A DNA stretch of 64,000 nt, from positions 444,613-508,612 of the forward strand of contig NW_019091550.1 in NCBI RefSeq assembly GCF_001949145.1, in the 5' to 3' direction. How positions within the stretch are numbered: the first letter of the stretch is position 1; every line of letters begins with the position of its first letter. A program made the position numbers and the translations under genes. The DNA is from Acanthaster planci. Taxonomy: Eukaryota > Echinodermata > Asteroidea > Valvatida > Acanthasteridae. Positions 1 to 10,388 of this stretch are shown here, piece by piece. Under the pieces are notes generated by a model. It was given only the letters and a program-made list of their open reading frames with translations, was not told where the DNA came from and made no database searches.

Positions 1-1400
1 TCCACGCCAAATCCCCTTTGTTTTGTACACGTTTCTTCCACCATCAACTTTAATCCCCTAGCAACTGTGGATATTCCTCAAACTTTTTCCAATGAAGGAC
101 CCTTGAACAAGGAATTCTCTAACGCAATGGTGTTGTGTTGACGTCTTAAACGAGTTGATTTTTTGTATTTATTTAAGCCCATTGACTTTGTACATGTTTT
201 CAAGGCAACATTTTGATAATGTAGAGATCTTCAATCGTCCTGAAAGTTACAGCCAGCAAAGACCATAAAGCAAAGATAATACTAAAACAATTATGTCATG
301 ATAATTTTGAATATTTAAAAGTTACGTCAATGTTGGAAAAATCTATATAAAATGGACCGTTTCCTCCCGTTAAATTCAGTTTGCAGCAAATGGCAGCCTT
401 TCAGTAGATCACCCAACATTCTTGTCATAACCTGGATATTGTTTTCTTAAGGAGATCAACCATTTACCTTCTTCCTCCAATGTGTGGAAAAGCTGGACCT
501 ACCGGGTTACCTGCACTCCTGGAAATTCCAGAGGATCAGGTGTGTCTATTCTCACGAAACCTAATTATTCAGTCCAGAATCATGATGTTATTCTTGAAAG
601 TTATTTACTTTATGTTCAAGTTATTCATGATTGTAATACCTATCATGTATATGATGTATACGTTTCATAGGGTGATAATGATGCTCAACGACTCTTTGAA
701 GCTCTAGAATTGTTTCATTATGGGCTGTCCCACATGGAAAGACGATCGGGAGACTAATCAGAAACCCTCAGGAAGACATGAACTAGCTCACTTGTGCAGG
801 TGAGAGGTCAACATATAATGTATGCACATACTGCTTTCAACACATCCTCCCCTTTTTGAAGAGTTTGGGGCATCATAAATTATATCACTGAAGTGAGCTT
901 TAAACAAACTCTGAAAGATTGTAAACAGTTAAATGTTGAATATCGACTTCAACACTTCTCAACGTTTGGATACAAAGTATTTAAACATCTCAACTTTTGA
1001 ATGTCAACAATTAAGAAATTGTAATGTGAACACTGAGTTTTGTTTTGAGGATGTGGACTGGATGGGACAATGGTGATTAGTATTTGATGTATTCAATTCT
1101 TGTTGGTGGTTTGATCACTCTTCCTGATCTAGTGTGTCATTCTTGCAGGATTGGGCTGTTTGGGCTGTTTGTGTGTAGCTTTTTTATTTGTAGTGCTCCG
1201 TTGCTCTTCTGTTTTTCCGTTTGCCTTTCTGACGTTTGCTCGTACGTGTGGGTGTGACAGCTGTTCTCGGGTAGACTAAAGTGATGTTGGGTTTGTGCAT
1301 TTTTCCTAGGTAGACCTTCCTTCTGGGATCACTTGGGGTGGTTCTGATTTCTTGAGGTCGATTCGGTTTCGTCGAAGTAGAAGGCTGTTTTCTGTTTCGA
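1..1400. other. gene-less stretch
   Basis: AT-rich sequence without a convincing exon, RNA gene or named repeat. The short ORFs at 480-707 show no recognisable domain or splice context. Confidence 0.5.
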
Positions 1401-1402
1401 CT

Positions 1403-2830
1403 TCATATGATCTCTGATCCAGTCGTTTCTTGCCTTTTGCCATTTCGTTTCTCCTTGTCTGTATGGTTTGAGTCTCGCAACATTGCCTTCTTCGAGTTCT
1501 GGGAGATCTTTGGCATGCTTATTGTGCTTATTGCGCTCTTTCTTTTTGCAGAAATTCTGATCCTCTTTGCTTCAACAGGTTGCTGATTGTTGGTAGAGTC
1601 GTTCATGTTCTTCTGCCATGTAGCCGTTGTGCATGGCTGGAGCTGATCCCTTGGGAGGGAGTGTTTTCTCGTGTCCAGTAAGGTAAAGTAGACATCTGTC
1701 TTTGAGTGGGATGACTTCTTTATCAGTCACGTTGCTGCCTTCACAGCTGACTCTGCCTTTCTATTGGCTTGGTATGTCTTGGGGAGCAGGTGTAGTGATC
1801 GAATCCCCATTTTTTAGAGAAGTTTGCAAACTCTGGCGAACTGTATAGTGGTTCGTTATCACTCACAACAGTGTTTGGGATCCCATATCTGGCAAAGTGG
1901 CTTTTCAGTTTGGTTCTGATGGTCTTGCTGTTGAGGTCATATAGACGGTCTACTTCGGTTGTCTCTGAAGTTGAAGAAGGGGTGTGTTGTTTCTGGGACG
2001 TCAGATTTGTGTTCTGGCCAACTTTCTGGATGATTATCTTGACCATTGCAGCACTTCATCTTCCCTGGTAGGCCTCTGGAGGCATCAGATTCTGTCCTCA
2101 TTCATGCTGAGGGAGTCAATACGAGGTTGACTTCTCCAAATTCCGATGATCCGGTGATGTTTGGAAGATATGCCCTGGATAGCATATCCACCAAATACAT
2201 GTCTCGTCCCTTTACCCATTTGATATCCACATCATAGTGCAACATTCTCATCAACATGCCTTTAGGGCATCTTGGTGCTCGGTGGAGGGGTTTCTTGACT
2301 ATGGCCTCCAATGGTTTATGGTCAGTCCGTTCTATGACTCTGTCCAAAGGTGGATTGATGGAAGCGTTCTAATGCAAAGACTACTGCTAAGGCTTCGTTT
2401 TCAATTTGGGCATACTGCTGTTCCGTAGGTGCAGGGTTCGACTGGCATATGACAGTGGTTGACCTTCCTCTCGTCTCTCCTTCACTCTCGTCGAGTGTCG
2501 CTCCTAGACCTGCTTTGCTGGCATCACACTGTATGGTGAGAGGCTTATCAGGTGAGTAGTATGTAAGGACAGGTGCTTTCGTCAAAAGTTCTTGTTCCTT
2601 TGTTCACTGTCAATCAACGTCTTTGCAAGCCAGTCTTCTCAGCAGTTCAAAAGCATCTGAGAGCATGGGCAGAAATCTTGCCAAGCAGTCGACACTGCCC
2701 TGCAGGCATTGTATTTCGGTCAGGTTTAATAGTGGATGTGGGCATTTCAAGAATGGCCTGCACCTTCTTCGTGTTGATGGGGCGGTCTAGGGGATTGCGA
2801 TAGTGGTGGGGTCCAATCCGTAGACAGCCT
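1403..2830 (-). pseudogene. Ty3/Gypsy retrotransposon pol fragment (RT end, RNase H, integrase core)
   Basis: Read on the minus strand this is a decayed Ty3/Gypsy polyprotein. The end of the reverse transcriptase lies about 2590-2830, with stops. It is followed by an RNase H domain (2322-2585, with the typical QCDASKAGLGA pattern; continuing in another frame at 2102-2347 with TDHKPLEAI and the LVDMLSRAYLP tail). An integrase core fragment follows at 1741-2046, with the KSHFARYGIPNTVVSDN signature. RNase H runs almost directly into the integrase core, so the zinc-binding N-terminus of integrase is missing. Several frameshifts and stops show it is dead. The part down to 1403 is K/R-rich and only tentatively the end of pol. 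LTRs were not found. Confidence 0.85.
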
Positions 2831-2959
2831 TGGTATTATAATTATGTACATGTAGTTCGAAGTTCAAACAACATGGCGGCTTTACGCGAGCAAGTACCCT
2901 GTCGATACTGTCTGGTTTGTAGGAAGGGATTAATGACATGCAAGACATACTTTACACTC

Positions 2960-3420
2960 CATACCAGACATGAAATTGCCTCTCTTCTAAAAGATATCGT
3001 TGGAGACTGTTTTGTCTCAGAAGACTGAGGAGTTTCTGGGTCAGCCAAGGTCTGCTGGTGAAGTTCTATCGGGTAGTGGTTGAGAGTGTCCCGACATTCT
3101 CAATCGCTGTCTGGTATGGGAACACCACAGTGGAAGACCGGAAACGCCTCAATCAGGTTGTTAAAACCGCTAGCATTATAATTGGGTGTAAACTACCTGC
3201 AATGGAAGAATTTTATGAGGCAAGGGTCTTAAAGAAGTGCATGTCAATTGTCTCAGATGGATTCCATCCTGCGAATGACTTATTTCAGCGGATGAGATAA
3301 GATAAACGTTACAGATCAATTCGCACAGATTCGACTCGAACCTTGAACAGTTTTTATTCAAGTGCAGTTTGCTTATTGAATATACATGTAAAGGTGCAAT
3401 CAAAGTCCTAATCAGTGATC
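2960..3420 (+). pseudogene. non-LTR retrotransposon (CR1/L2/Rex-type LINE) C-terminal RT fragment
   Basis: The plus-strand translation carries the typical end of a CR1-clade ORF2: an RRLRSF-type stretch, then LVKFYRVVVESV, the WYGN motif, KRLNQVVKTASIIIG, the LEELYEARV-like block (here MEEFYEARVLKK), and an SDGFHPANDLF segment. A stop interrupts it at 3298, but homology continues to the RYRSIRTDSTRTLNSF tail near 3400. Only the last ~140 residues are present, as in a 5'-truncated LINE copy. It is adjacent to the Gypsy fragment on the other strand and is non-functional. Confidence 0.85.
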
Positions 3421-4590
3421 CGTCAGATTTTATTGTTATCTTAATCCCATTTTATCTAATAATCAATTGTTATTTTACCTTATATGCTGTCTGAAATTAT
3501 TTGTTGTAATTCTAGTGTGAATTTTTGTAATGTCGTTTATTATTGTTTTGTACATATATTTTGATTATCAAGTTTTTAACGCTCGCAAAACCACAACGAA
3601 TTTCAATGTATTCCAATAAACTATGTTGGATACAAATGATATTAAATGAAATGACTACAGTTGTGCTGCATCGCATCATGTTTGCAATACCTGTGGCAGA
3701 ATTGGGAAAACAAAATCGTTGTCTAATGTCTGACACCACGCAAGAAATATGTTCCCCTTTTTTTTTTGCAACTCACAATGAGCATGCTGGGCCTGATGAG
3801 GCCAAATTACTAACACAGCAACACCTAAAACACCTACACGTGCAGCAAGAACGACAACCAACTAGCATTATGGGTACTCCGTCCTCGAAGGACAAAGTCT
3901 ACATGGTCTCTAAGGACGTTGTAGTTAGCTGGGGAGGGCATACAGACTACACATGATTATGGTCATCAACAACAGCATCCTCTGTCATGACTTAGCCTAG
4001 GCCTACTCCGTGCTAACTCCATACGTACGAACGTCTGTGTTGACGCATACCTGCAGACAGACATGATGCATGTAACCTTCCCATGGTGTATTATTCAGGT
4101 CATCGGAATTTATTATGCATGCAATTTAGCGAGTGCTGATTGGTTTCCTTGGAAAGCCGAGGGAAAAATAAAAACAAGTCAAAACGCTGCTGCAAGATTC
4201 GATGTTAGTGCGAGCTGGCGCACAGTTTAATTATGAGTCGTTAGGGGGCACACTATGCACGGTGTCCGCTATCAAGCACTAACGTCTTGAAACCAAGACC
4301 ACCGGTCCCTAAATGGCTTGGCGTAATGATGTAAGTGATACCATGCAGGTAGAGTGCAAATGTGTCTCCTATCCAGGAATGTATTGTAAAGGTGTTTCAT
4401 TTTTAATCATGTTCATTGCTTCCAGGGAATAACATTCTTATTGCCATTCAATCTCATCATTACTGCTAATAATAGTACTTAAATGGGGCTGAATACATTA
4501 ATCAAAATTAGGCTTACCTTACGCGAGAAAGGATTAAATAAACACTCGTGAAATTAAGCCACATTAGTCGTAGAGACGAGCCGGTTTGAG
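3421..4590. other. gene-less stretch before the virus-like element
   Basis: No coding region, RNA or known repeat recognised. The longest ORF (3543-3956) has low-complexity composition and no domain. The inverted terminal repeat of the large element begins near 4592. Confidence 0.5.
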
Positions 4591-4591
4591 A

Positions 4592-4800
4592 TCAGCACCC
4601 TTTTCCCACTTCCCAGATCAGTAGGGACTTTCCAAACCAGCACTCGTGACTCAAAAAAGGGACTCCCCCCAAAAAACTCGTGACCCAACTGGCCCGACTT
4701 CCCCAAACACACACACAAACTGGGAATAATCCCACGGGACTTTCCACCGCAGGAAAAAAAGCTCTTGTCTGGAAGCGCCGGGAAAAACTTAAAAAAATTT
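4592..4800 (+). repeat. left inverted terminal repeat of the virus-like element
   Basis: Shares, in inverted orientation with 26012-26217, the blocks CTCGTGACCCAA, CAAACACACA, GGGACTTTCCACC, CAGGAAAAAAA, CTGGAAG and CGGGAAAA in the same order. Inner parts match well. The outermost ~30 bases are diverged, so the exact tip is uncertain. Confidence 0.75.
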
Positions 4801-4820
4801 CAACAATTTTATAAAATCAA

Positions 4821-5048
4821 ATGACTCTAACTTTAGACACTAAATTTGAATACGCTAAATTAGTTGCCGCTCACGCGACGTGGTTAATCGTCAATAGCTA
4901 CGAGTCGCAACGAGATTTAATTGCGGAGGCAAAGCTAGACGTGCAAAACCAAAGGCACCGCGTTTGTTTTGTGAGAAAGACTAAGACTGTCAAAGACGTT
5001 TACAAGCCGAATGAAATATTCATTCCCGATGATTTATGCGCCGCTTAA
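4821..5048 (+). CDS. 75-residue hypothetical protein, left arm only
   Basis: Intact small ORF (MTLTLDTKFEYAKL at the start, FIPDDLCAA at the end), just inside the left terminal repeat and 36 bases before the Cys-rich gene. No domain is recognised; it is soluble, with no signal or membrane segment. In the right arm the corresponding ~250 bp is missing: the repeat runs directly into the Cys-rich gene. An open frame in an otherwise decayed block may be chance or a recent arrival. Confidence 0.4.
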   Translation: MTLTLDTKFEYAKLVAAHATWLIVNSYESQRDLIAEAKLDVQNQRHRVCFVRKTKTVKDVYKPNEIFIPDDLCAA

Positions 5049-5084
5049 AAAAATGAAAAATAAATAGAAACTATATAAGAGGAA

Positions 5085-5639
5085 ATGATAAACCATAAAA
5101 CAAACGTGAATTGTTATTTTTGCAAAGACACGAGAAATTCAATTGACTTGATAGATTCGTTCGATTGTCTGCACTGTTTAAATTCCAACCGTTTAATTGA
5201 ATGAACCGACTGTAAAGAGTGCCACGATTGTCACCAATTTAACGACTGCACCAGATGTAATGATTACTCCACTTGTGACGACTGCGGTAGATGTATAAAT
5301 TGCGTGGCTTGTTTTAATTCATACAACTGCCAAAATTCAAAGGCCTTGGAGAGTTGCGAAGACTGTTACGAGTGCAGCAATTGTATAGAGTGTTTTGGTT
5401 TCACCGCTTGCAACTGCTGCATAAATTGTAGCGAGTGGGAAGGAATGGAGCACTCAGTGCTCGTAAACGGCAAGCATGAAAAGCTGCGGCACGCGCGAGA
5501 AAACGATTCAATGCCTGATTCAGCGACAAAAGTCGACTCTGATTTATACGAAATTGGGTTAATAATTGAATACGACGTGAATGTTGAAAATTTAATTAAA
5601 GTAGAAATCCCACCCGAGTTAATAGACGCGGCCAAATAA
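5085..5639 (+). pseudogene. Cys-rich, probably metal-binding protein (left copy, one TGA)
   Basis: A 185-codon frame beginning MINHKTNVNCYFC and ending PPELIDAAK. Its middle is a dense run of C-x2-C units with a three-residue period (for example CEDCYECSNCIECFG), as expected of a structural zinc or other metal site, although no named family is recognised. The C-terminal ~60 residues are acidic and Cys-free. Codon 40 is TGA where the right-arm copy (25428-25985) has a Cys codon; the rest is open. The gene sits just inside the terminal repeat and is preserved in both arms, so it was part of the element. The TGA is most simply a nonsense mutation. Confidence 0.6.
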
Positions 5640-5655
5640 AAATGAAAAAAAAAAA

Positions 5656-5674
5656 TTTCTGGCAAAGCCAGAAA
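5656..5674 (+). terminator. hairpin after the Cys-rich gene
   Basis: Stem TTTCTGGC / GCCAGAAA with an AAA loop, 17 bases after the stop codon. A similar hairpin is kept in the right arm at about 25397-25414. A role in transcript ending is inference. Confidence 0.4.
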
Positions 5675-5684
5675 AATCAGAACC

Positions 5685-5795
5685 ATGTCAACCCAAGTAT
5701 ATATCGTTTCAGATGACCACGAGCGCCTGAATGCCGACAACTGCGATCCCAACGTCGCTTATGGGCCCTTTGATCCGAATAATTTAATCATTTAA
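5685..5795 (+). CDS. 36-residue hypothetical ORF
   Basis: ATG at 5685, with MSTQVYIVSDDHERL at the start and YGPFDPNNLII at the end. It lies between the Cys-rich gene hairpin and the GTRD gene. The right arm keeps recognisable DNA for the same segment (about 25289-25395), but there the ATG is lost and the frame broken. It may be a tiny gene or the remnant of a longer one. Confidence 0.3.
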   Translation: MSTQVYIVSDDHERLNADNCDPNVAYGPFDPNNLII

Positions 5796-5800
5796 AATCC

Positions 5801-6990
5801 GTGATTAAAGATGGCCAACATTGCAGCTCACCTATTTTTTACCAACACAACGGCCAAAATAAACGCCTATTGATTATGACGATCGAACCCTGTTACGGCA
5901 TAAAACCCCCTTTATAAATACGGCACGCGAGATAAAACGCCGGAAAATTTAGTAGGGCGACAGATTTGCTATCAAATACCACAACCTACCGCGGGCATAT
6001 TCGATCACATAAATTTAGCTGTTGACCTGTTTATCGAATCTCAAGCTGACACTGGGTCTAATCTCCCGTCTAATACCATAAATGCCTGCAAAGCCAGTCG
6101 TAAAACTGTTATAGCGCCCTCTTTCGGGTGATTAGTGAAATGCACCGTTCGCTTCTTCCACTCGATGATCGGCTACGTACATGAGCGACATCTTTCCTTT
6201 CATTAAGTAAACCCCCAGGAATGCAACAGTTGGTAAGACAAAGGAATTCTCCCATATTATGTGTCATAAAGGGATATTAAAATGAGCTTAAGGGTCATCT
6301 GGGGAATAAGGGTTAATTTGGCTGGAATAATGGGACGTTGTAACGCTTGTAAATTATGAAGGGCCGTTATTACTGGGTTCATGGATTACCCTACTGCTCG
6401 TCATTTGGCATTTACACAGTAAGAGTTTATGGGGGCACATAGTAAGGGTAAATTTATTCATAGGATTGTGTACTCAACCGTTTCTTTATTTCATCATAAT
6501 GGATTTTGACTAAGGTTTATGTACATGTATTGCTACATAAGGTTTACTTCTATTTTCTCTGTCGATTGTAGCGAACCGCTGACTTGGGACTTGGAATGGG
6601 CTGCAATCATTAAGGGAAGCGAATAAACAGTTCAAGTTCAAGTTCTGGAGAGAGCTGTTTCCACGGGCCAAGTTTTTCATCAGTGTGTTCACACTTGCGT
6701 TTTTTGTGTAGTTTAAGAGGTTACAATATTGATGACCTTAATAAAATAGAATACGTCGTTAAACAGCCTTACCGGACAAGCATCGAATGTACGTTAAAGT
6801 GGACCCCTTTGCTTCCCTATTTGATCACCGAAAGCGGCCCATTGACTCGACAAATATCGAGAAATTTATCAATAAGAGATGTAACGCGGAATCATTTATC
6901 TGCCCAAAAGATGTCTATTACGGAACTCACGGTTTGCTTTCTTGCGGCGCCAGTGTTAGGTATAAAGTGTCGGCGGCTATGTTGAAAATT
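5801..6990 (+). pseudogene. GTRD-type viral-like protein, left copy, split by an insertion
   Basis: Counterpart of the right-arm gene (25142-25275 plus 19336-19797, minus). N-terminal part from 5801 (VIKDGQHCSSPIFY...), a frameshift near 5908, then YGTRDKTPENLVGRQICY up to TINACKASRK at about 6106. Homology resumes at about 6735 (DLNKIEYVVKQPY), with another frameshift, and ends with the block containing NIEKFINKRC and YYGTHGLLSCGASVRY. Roughly 220 residues when complete. The family is unknown to me; it looks like a soluble alpha/beta protein without membrane segments. Broken by a ~0.62-kb insertion and at least two frameshifts. Its presence in both arms shows it is a standard gene of the element. 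Confidence 0.6.
6107..6734. mobile_element. ~0.62-kb insertion interrupting the GTRD gene
   Basis: The right-arm copy is continuous across this point (ACKASRK-like residues run straight into DLNKIEY-like residues), so these ~620 bases are inserted. It contains no coding signal. Clear inverted ends or a target duplication were not seen, so the type of insertion is unknown. Confidence 0.5.
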
Positions 6991-7129
6991 AGAAACTAAT
7001 TTCAAATAAGTCGGCATTGCAAGCATTTAGCAGATTTGGACGTTCTGAATTTAAATCTGGATCTAAATCTGAATCCCCCTTGAAATTGAAGGTGGATTAA
7101 ATTTGAATAATTAACTTACGAATTAATTT

Positions 7130-7166
7130 AACCTCAGTTAGTCCTAGGAATAACTGAGGTTTTTTT
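7130..7166 (+). terminator. hairpin plus T-run, conserved in both arms
   Basis: Stem AACCTCAGTTA / TAACTGAGGTT followed by seven T residues, between the GTRD gene and the zinc-ribbon gene. The right arm keeps the same structure at 19152-19184 with compensating-type changes. It resembles a 3'-end signal. Confidence 0.5.
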
Positions 7167-7187
7167 ACGTCACTATTAATAAAAACC

Positions 7188-7856
7188 ATGACAGACCAAG
7201 AGATTTATGAATTAACTGGTATAAATGTTAATAGGCTGCCGCTACCAAAAAACACATGTCCACACGACAACAAAATAATAAGAGAATATAAATTCGCATG
7301 CCGTGATTGCGGATTAGTAACAGCTCAGATTTATTCAGATGAAGTGGAAAACGTGGGCGGTAAATAAAACCAGCGTTTTGTTTACAAAAAACGAAGCGAA
7401 CCTGGTTATTTTAACGTAACAAACGCTACTGAAATCGAGTGGGATATAAACTTGGACGGTAGGCCTGCGGGGTTCAGTGGCGAAAGACCGCTTGGAATAC
7501 TTTCAGAGGAAAGAAGGGACGTATCTCCCAATTCAGAATTAGTGAAAACAGCTAAAACCAGATTGATCTAAGCAAATAAAAGAGGCACTTTAGCAGAAGA
7601 AATTAGAATCATCGCTGATGAAATTGAGCAGCTAAATCAAGAAATCACAACTTTAGAAGCGCAGTTAAACCAAAGACAACCATTAGAAATGCGGGCTCGT
7701 TTAGCTTATGATATCGACAATAAAAAAGTCAAATCAGTTCCATTGCTCGAGGGGCAGATACAAGCTTTAGATGAAATTTATGAAGGGAATCCCCCAACTC
7801 GACCTATAAGAAACTCCCCCCGTACAACCCACAGTACCCAGAATAGAAATAACTAA
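7188..7856 (+). pseudogene. TFIIB-like zinc-ribbon protein with coiled coil (two in-frame stops)
   Basis: One continuous frame from ATG 7188 to TAA near 7856, interrupted only by TAA codons near 7365 and 7569. The N-terminus has a zinc-ribbon pattern of TFIIB type: TCPHDN, about twelve residues, then CRDCGLVTA. The middle is neutral, and the last ~80 residues (AEEIRIIADEIEQLNQEITT onward) predict a coiled coil. TFIIB-type factors recruit RNA polymerase to promoters, and some large DNA viruses encode their own. Here only the ribbon is in this gene; a cyclin-fold-like piece lies at 18526-18795. The two stops suggest decay by single substitutions. The first cysteine pair is spaced unusually (C-P-H), so metal binding is uncertain. 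Confidence 0.5.
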
Positions 7857-7865
7857 AAGACTTTT

Positions 7866-8420
7866 TTGACGGGGCTAACAGATCCTATATACGATAGACT
7901 TCATCCTCGACGCTCATCTCAACCATTACCCGAGGATCAAAGAGGAAGCATCGTGGTGTCTCCCGGTTATTATAACATGGACTGGTTTGACTTTTTGTTA
8001 AACTTGATCCCTTGCGTGTCTTTTAAGGTTCACTCACAATCTAAAAGGGTGACTTTGGGCATTACGGACCCCAACCTCAAGTTGCGCTAAATAAAGAAGT
8101 GTCTAAGCTATTAAACTTACCCAAAATCAAACTTTTACCCAACCGTTATTTATGAAGGCAAGTATGATTCGAATCCCTTGAAACTCGCGTTTATTCATTG
8201 CAAACAGTTAAACACATTTGACAACTTTTATAACGGGCAGTCTTTAGACTTGCTAGACGTGATAGCTACCGAGCCTTGCAACTCAACACCCGAGACGTGT
8301 AAAACGCCTAAAAAGTTAATAGACAGAAACATCCGTGAATTGACTTTTTCTGTTAAAAACAAGCGAGGTGAGCTCTTGAATAACATCGGCAAAATTTTAA
8401 TTGAGTTAGACATTTTTTAA
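7866..8420 (+). pseudogene. beta-rich structural-like protein, left copy (frameshifted)
   Basis: The N-terminal part (7866-8090) has the sequence SPGYYNMDWFDFLLNLIPC followed by a KRVTLGI strand. A frameshift leads to NKEVSKLLNLPKIKLLPN, then another to the C-terminal part (8178-8420), with the block FYNGQSLDLLDVI and ending FSVKNKRGELL...ILIELDIF. The right arm encodes the same protein at 18150-18508 (minus). The pattern 'GYY, helix, KRV strand, RNI/GELTF strands' is one I associate with uncharacterised virus-like structural proteins of invertebrate genomes; this is an impression, not a search result. No membrane segment or signal peptide. Non-functional because of frameshifts. Confidence 0.5.
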
Positions 8421-8457
8421 AACACGTATATAATAAAAAGATAGCGTATATCCAGAT

Positions 8458-9034
8458 TTGACTAAGCACCTAGAATTAAACTACAGACTTAAAAAGATCG
8501 AAGAAATCAAATCGCAGATTCAAAGAGAACGCGACGCACGCGAAGTTAGGTACAAAAAGATCAAACGACTTTTAACCGCGCTCGGTTACGTAGAGTACGG
8601 CGTAGAAGCGATAGGCGCGACTTCGGCAGCTATAGGAATTCCCGCCATTTTGGGAGCCATTACCGGCCCCGTAGGACTTGTTATGGAAGGCATTGCTATC
8701 GGCGCGTTTGGTGCCTACGCTTTGCTAAAGTACGCCAGTCGCAGGCTGTCCCACAAAATTAAAAAACACGACCAAATCAGAACGCTAAATTAAACACCAT
8801 CGAGGAATACGTCTGTCACGCGATCGAGGACGATGATATATCCCAAGGAAAATTCGTACTGACTTTATCCGAGCTGAAAAAGTTTAACGAAATGGAGGAA
8901 AAGATTAGATCATATACGTCAACAAAATTTCAAGGAATTAAATCGACGAGTAAAGAAGAATTCTTTGCAGAAGCACTCGCTAATGAAAGAGCGGCAGTTT
9001 TTAAAAAAGATTTTATGAAAAAACTTTGCAAATA
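8458..9034 (+). pseudogene. two-helix membrane protein with coiled-coil N-terminus (left copy, one frameshift)
   Basis: An N-terminal charged helix (KKIEEIKSQIQRERDAREV), then a long glycine/alanine-rich hydrophobic region at residues ~40-90 (GATSAAIGIPAILGAITGPV, GLVMEGIAIGAFGAYALL) that looks like one or two membrane helices, then a basic stretch. A frameshift at about 8788 leads into a second helical, acidic part (NTIEEYVCHAIEDDDISQGK) that ends at a TAA at 9032-9034. About 190 residues in total. There is no ATG at 8458 (the frame opens with TTG), so the true start is unclear. The right arm keeps only the C-terminal part (13785-14010), interrupted by a DIRS insertion. Confidence 0.5.
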
Positions 9035-9116
9035 ATTTTAACCAAGTCTGCTCAATATCAGGGACAGCCACCCGCTTACCATGAAGTGAGACCCACAGCG
9101 CCTGTGCTTTTTAATT

Positions 9117-9138
9117 AAAACCATCTTTATTTTAAAAG
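9117..9138 (+). promoter_or_regulatory. AT-rich start motif with small hairpin, gene at 9139
   Basis: AAAACCATCTTTATTTTAAAAG lies directly before the ATG. CCATCTTT pairs with AAAGATGG, which includes the start codon. It belongs to the element-wide pattern TTTAT-n-TAAA-ATG. Confidence 0.45.
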
Positions 9139-10298
9139 ATGGGTAACAACTTTAGTCATTCAGCGATTGTAGTCAATAAAGACAACTGGTTTTCAGCCGA
9201 GTTTCCCAATTTAACGCACGCTATAAATTACCAAAAGTCACCACGGTCGAAGCCGTTAATCGCTGGTAACTGAACCGATATCATTTTATCAAAATCAATT
9301 TAATTTTGCGGTTATTGCGCAACAGCGGCTTGCGGGCTGGGTTTTGACTTGTTATATGACCCCGATCCATACGTACGTGTCTGCCTTATTTAATTTCCAC
9401 GTTTATTACACGGTGAGAAAAATATTTTACGACTGCGTGATGCCCATTCCGAGTGACGACATATTTGACGCCCTGCACAATAATTACGATCATCGCAAGT
9501 TTACAGATATCTTCCAACTGTATAACGTCGATTTCAATATGTCTTTTAAACAAACTCGCGATAAATTATCAAATGGATTAGGAACTGCTTATTATTATTA
9601 TGACAACGGTTACATACCCGTCCCTAATAAATATTATGATGCGCACGACTTACACGTCACCAATGGCAAATACGCGGGATCTACTTACATGGGCTTTGGC
9701 TGGGCTGATCCGCCCAAAGGCTCGGGCCACGCGAGTACTTAAACGGTCACTTGGATTTCACAGTCAGACGCGGTCGATCTAGCCTGGTGGGATTTTATTC
9801 CCTACACCCGTGGGGATTACAAAAGTAAACGAATCGATTCGAGCTTATGTCTACCCATTATTGGGAGCCCAAGCACAAACAAAGACCAGTGTTTCAGCCC
9901 TCGGCACCGGATTAGACGCACAACAACAATTTATTACAATTGTGGAATCTCTAATAAATTCAGCCCCCGTTCTCGAACAATCGATTAACCAATTTCAAGA
10001 TTCGTTGCAATACGCAAAAACGCTTTTAAACTTTGTAGTCGCGCCGGGGTTATATCTGGTACCTTCCGACATGGATTTACGCATCGGTACGTTTGAAGGT
10101 TACAACAATAATGTCCAAATTGCGACTGCAGATATGAGGACAGGCTATGTGCCGAGTTTAAATTCTGGTGTTGTTTCAGAGGTCACCGATTTTGACGATC
10201 AAGTAGAAGAAAAACAACTAGACCCAACAATTTACCGAAACCAAACGTCAAGCCGATTTCAACGCCTAGCATTTTTTGTAACTCGCGCGACCAAATAA
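9139..10298 (+). pseudogene. ~400-residue protein with myristoylation-type N-terminus (left copy)
   Basis: Starts MGNNFSHS, which fits the MG-x3-S/T N-myristoylation rule (the right-arm copy starts MGANFSQL). After frameshifts near 9220 and 9345 it continues through FNFHVYYTVRKIFYDCVMPI, a Tyr/Gly-rich section, YAGSTYMGFGWADPPKGSG, and from 9810 a helical half (LLGAQAQTKTSVSALGTGLD, LINSAPVLEQSINQFQDSL, LYLVPSDMDLRIGTFEGY). At its 3' end the reading frame diverges from the right-arm copy at the long palindrome (10272-10382), so this copy has lost the C-terminal membrane anchor that the right copy retains. The family is unknown; it is probably a virion or membrane-associated structural protein. 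Confidence 0.6.
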
Positions 10299-10382
10299 TT
10301 AGCTTAGGATTTTTACTGAAGAAAATTAACAAAACATTTGAAAATCCTAAGCTAATTATTTGGTCGCGCGAGTTACAAAAAA
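10272..10382. repeat. perfect ~42-bp inverted repeat with 27-base loop
   Basis: 10272-10313 is the exact reverse complement of 10341-10382, including TAACTCGCGCGACCAAATAA and the adjoining TTAGCTTAGGAT block. It sits at the end of the left copy of the anchored-protein gene and at the start of the unique centre, so it looks like a junction product as much as a terminator. Confidence 0.9.
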
Positions 10383-10388
10383 AATTAG

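Noticed and set aside
480-707. Two overlapping 60-75 codon ORFs
   Set aside because: No homology, splice signals or codon bias; chance frames in AT-rich DNA.
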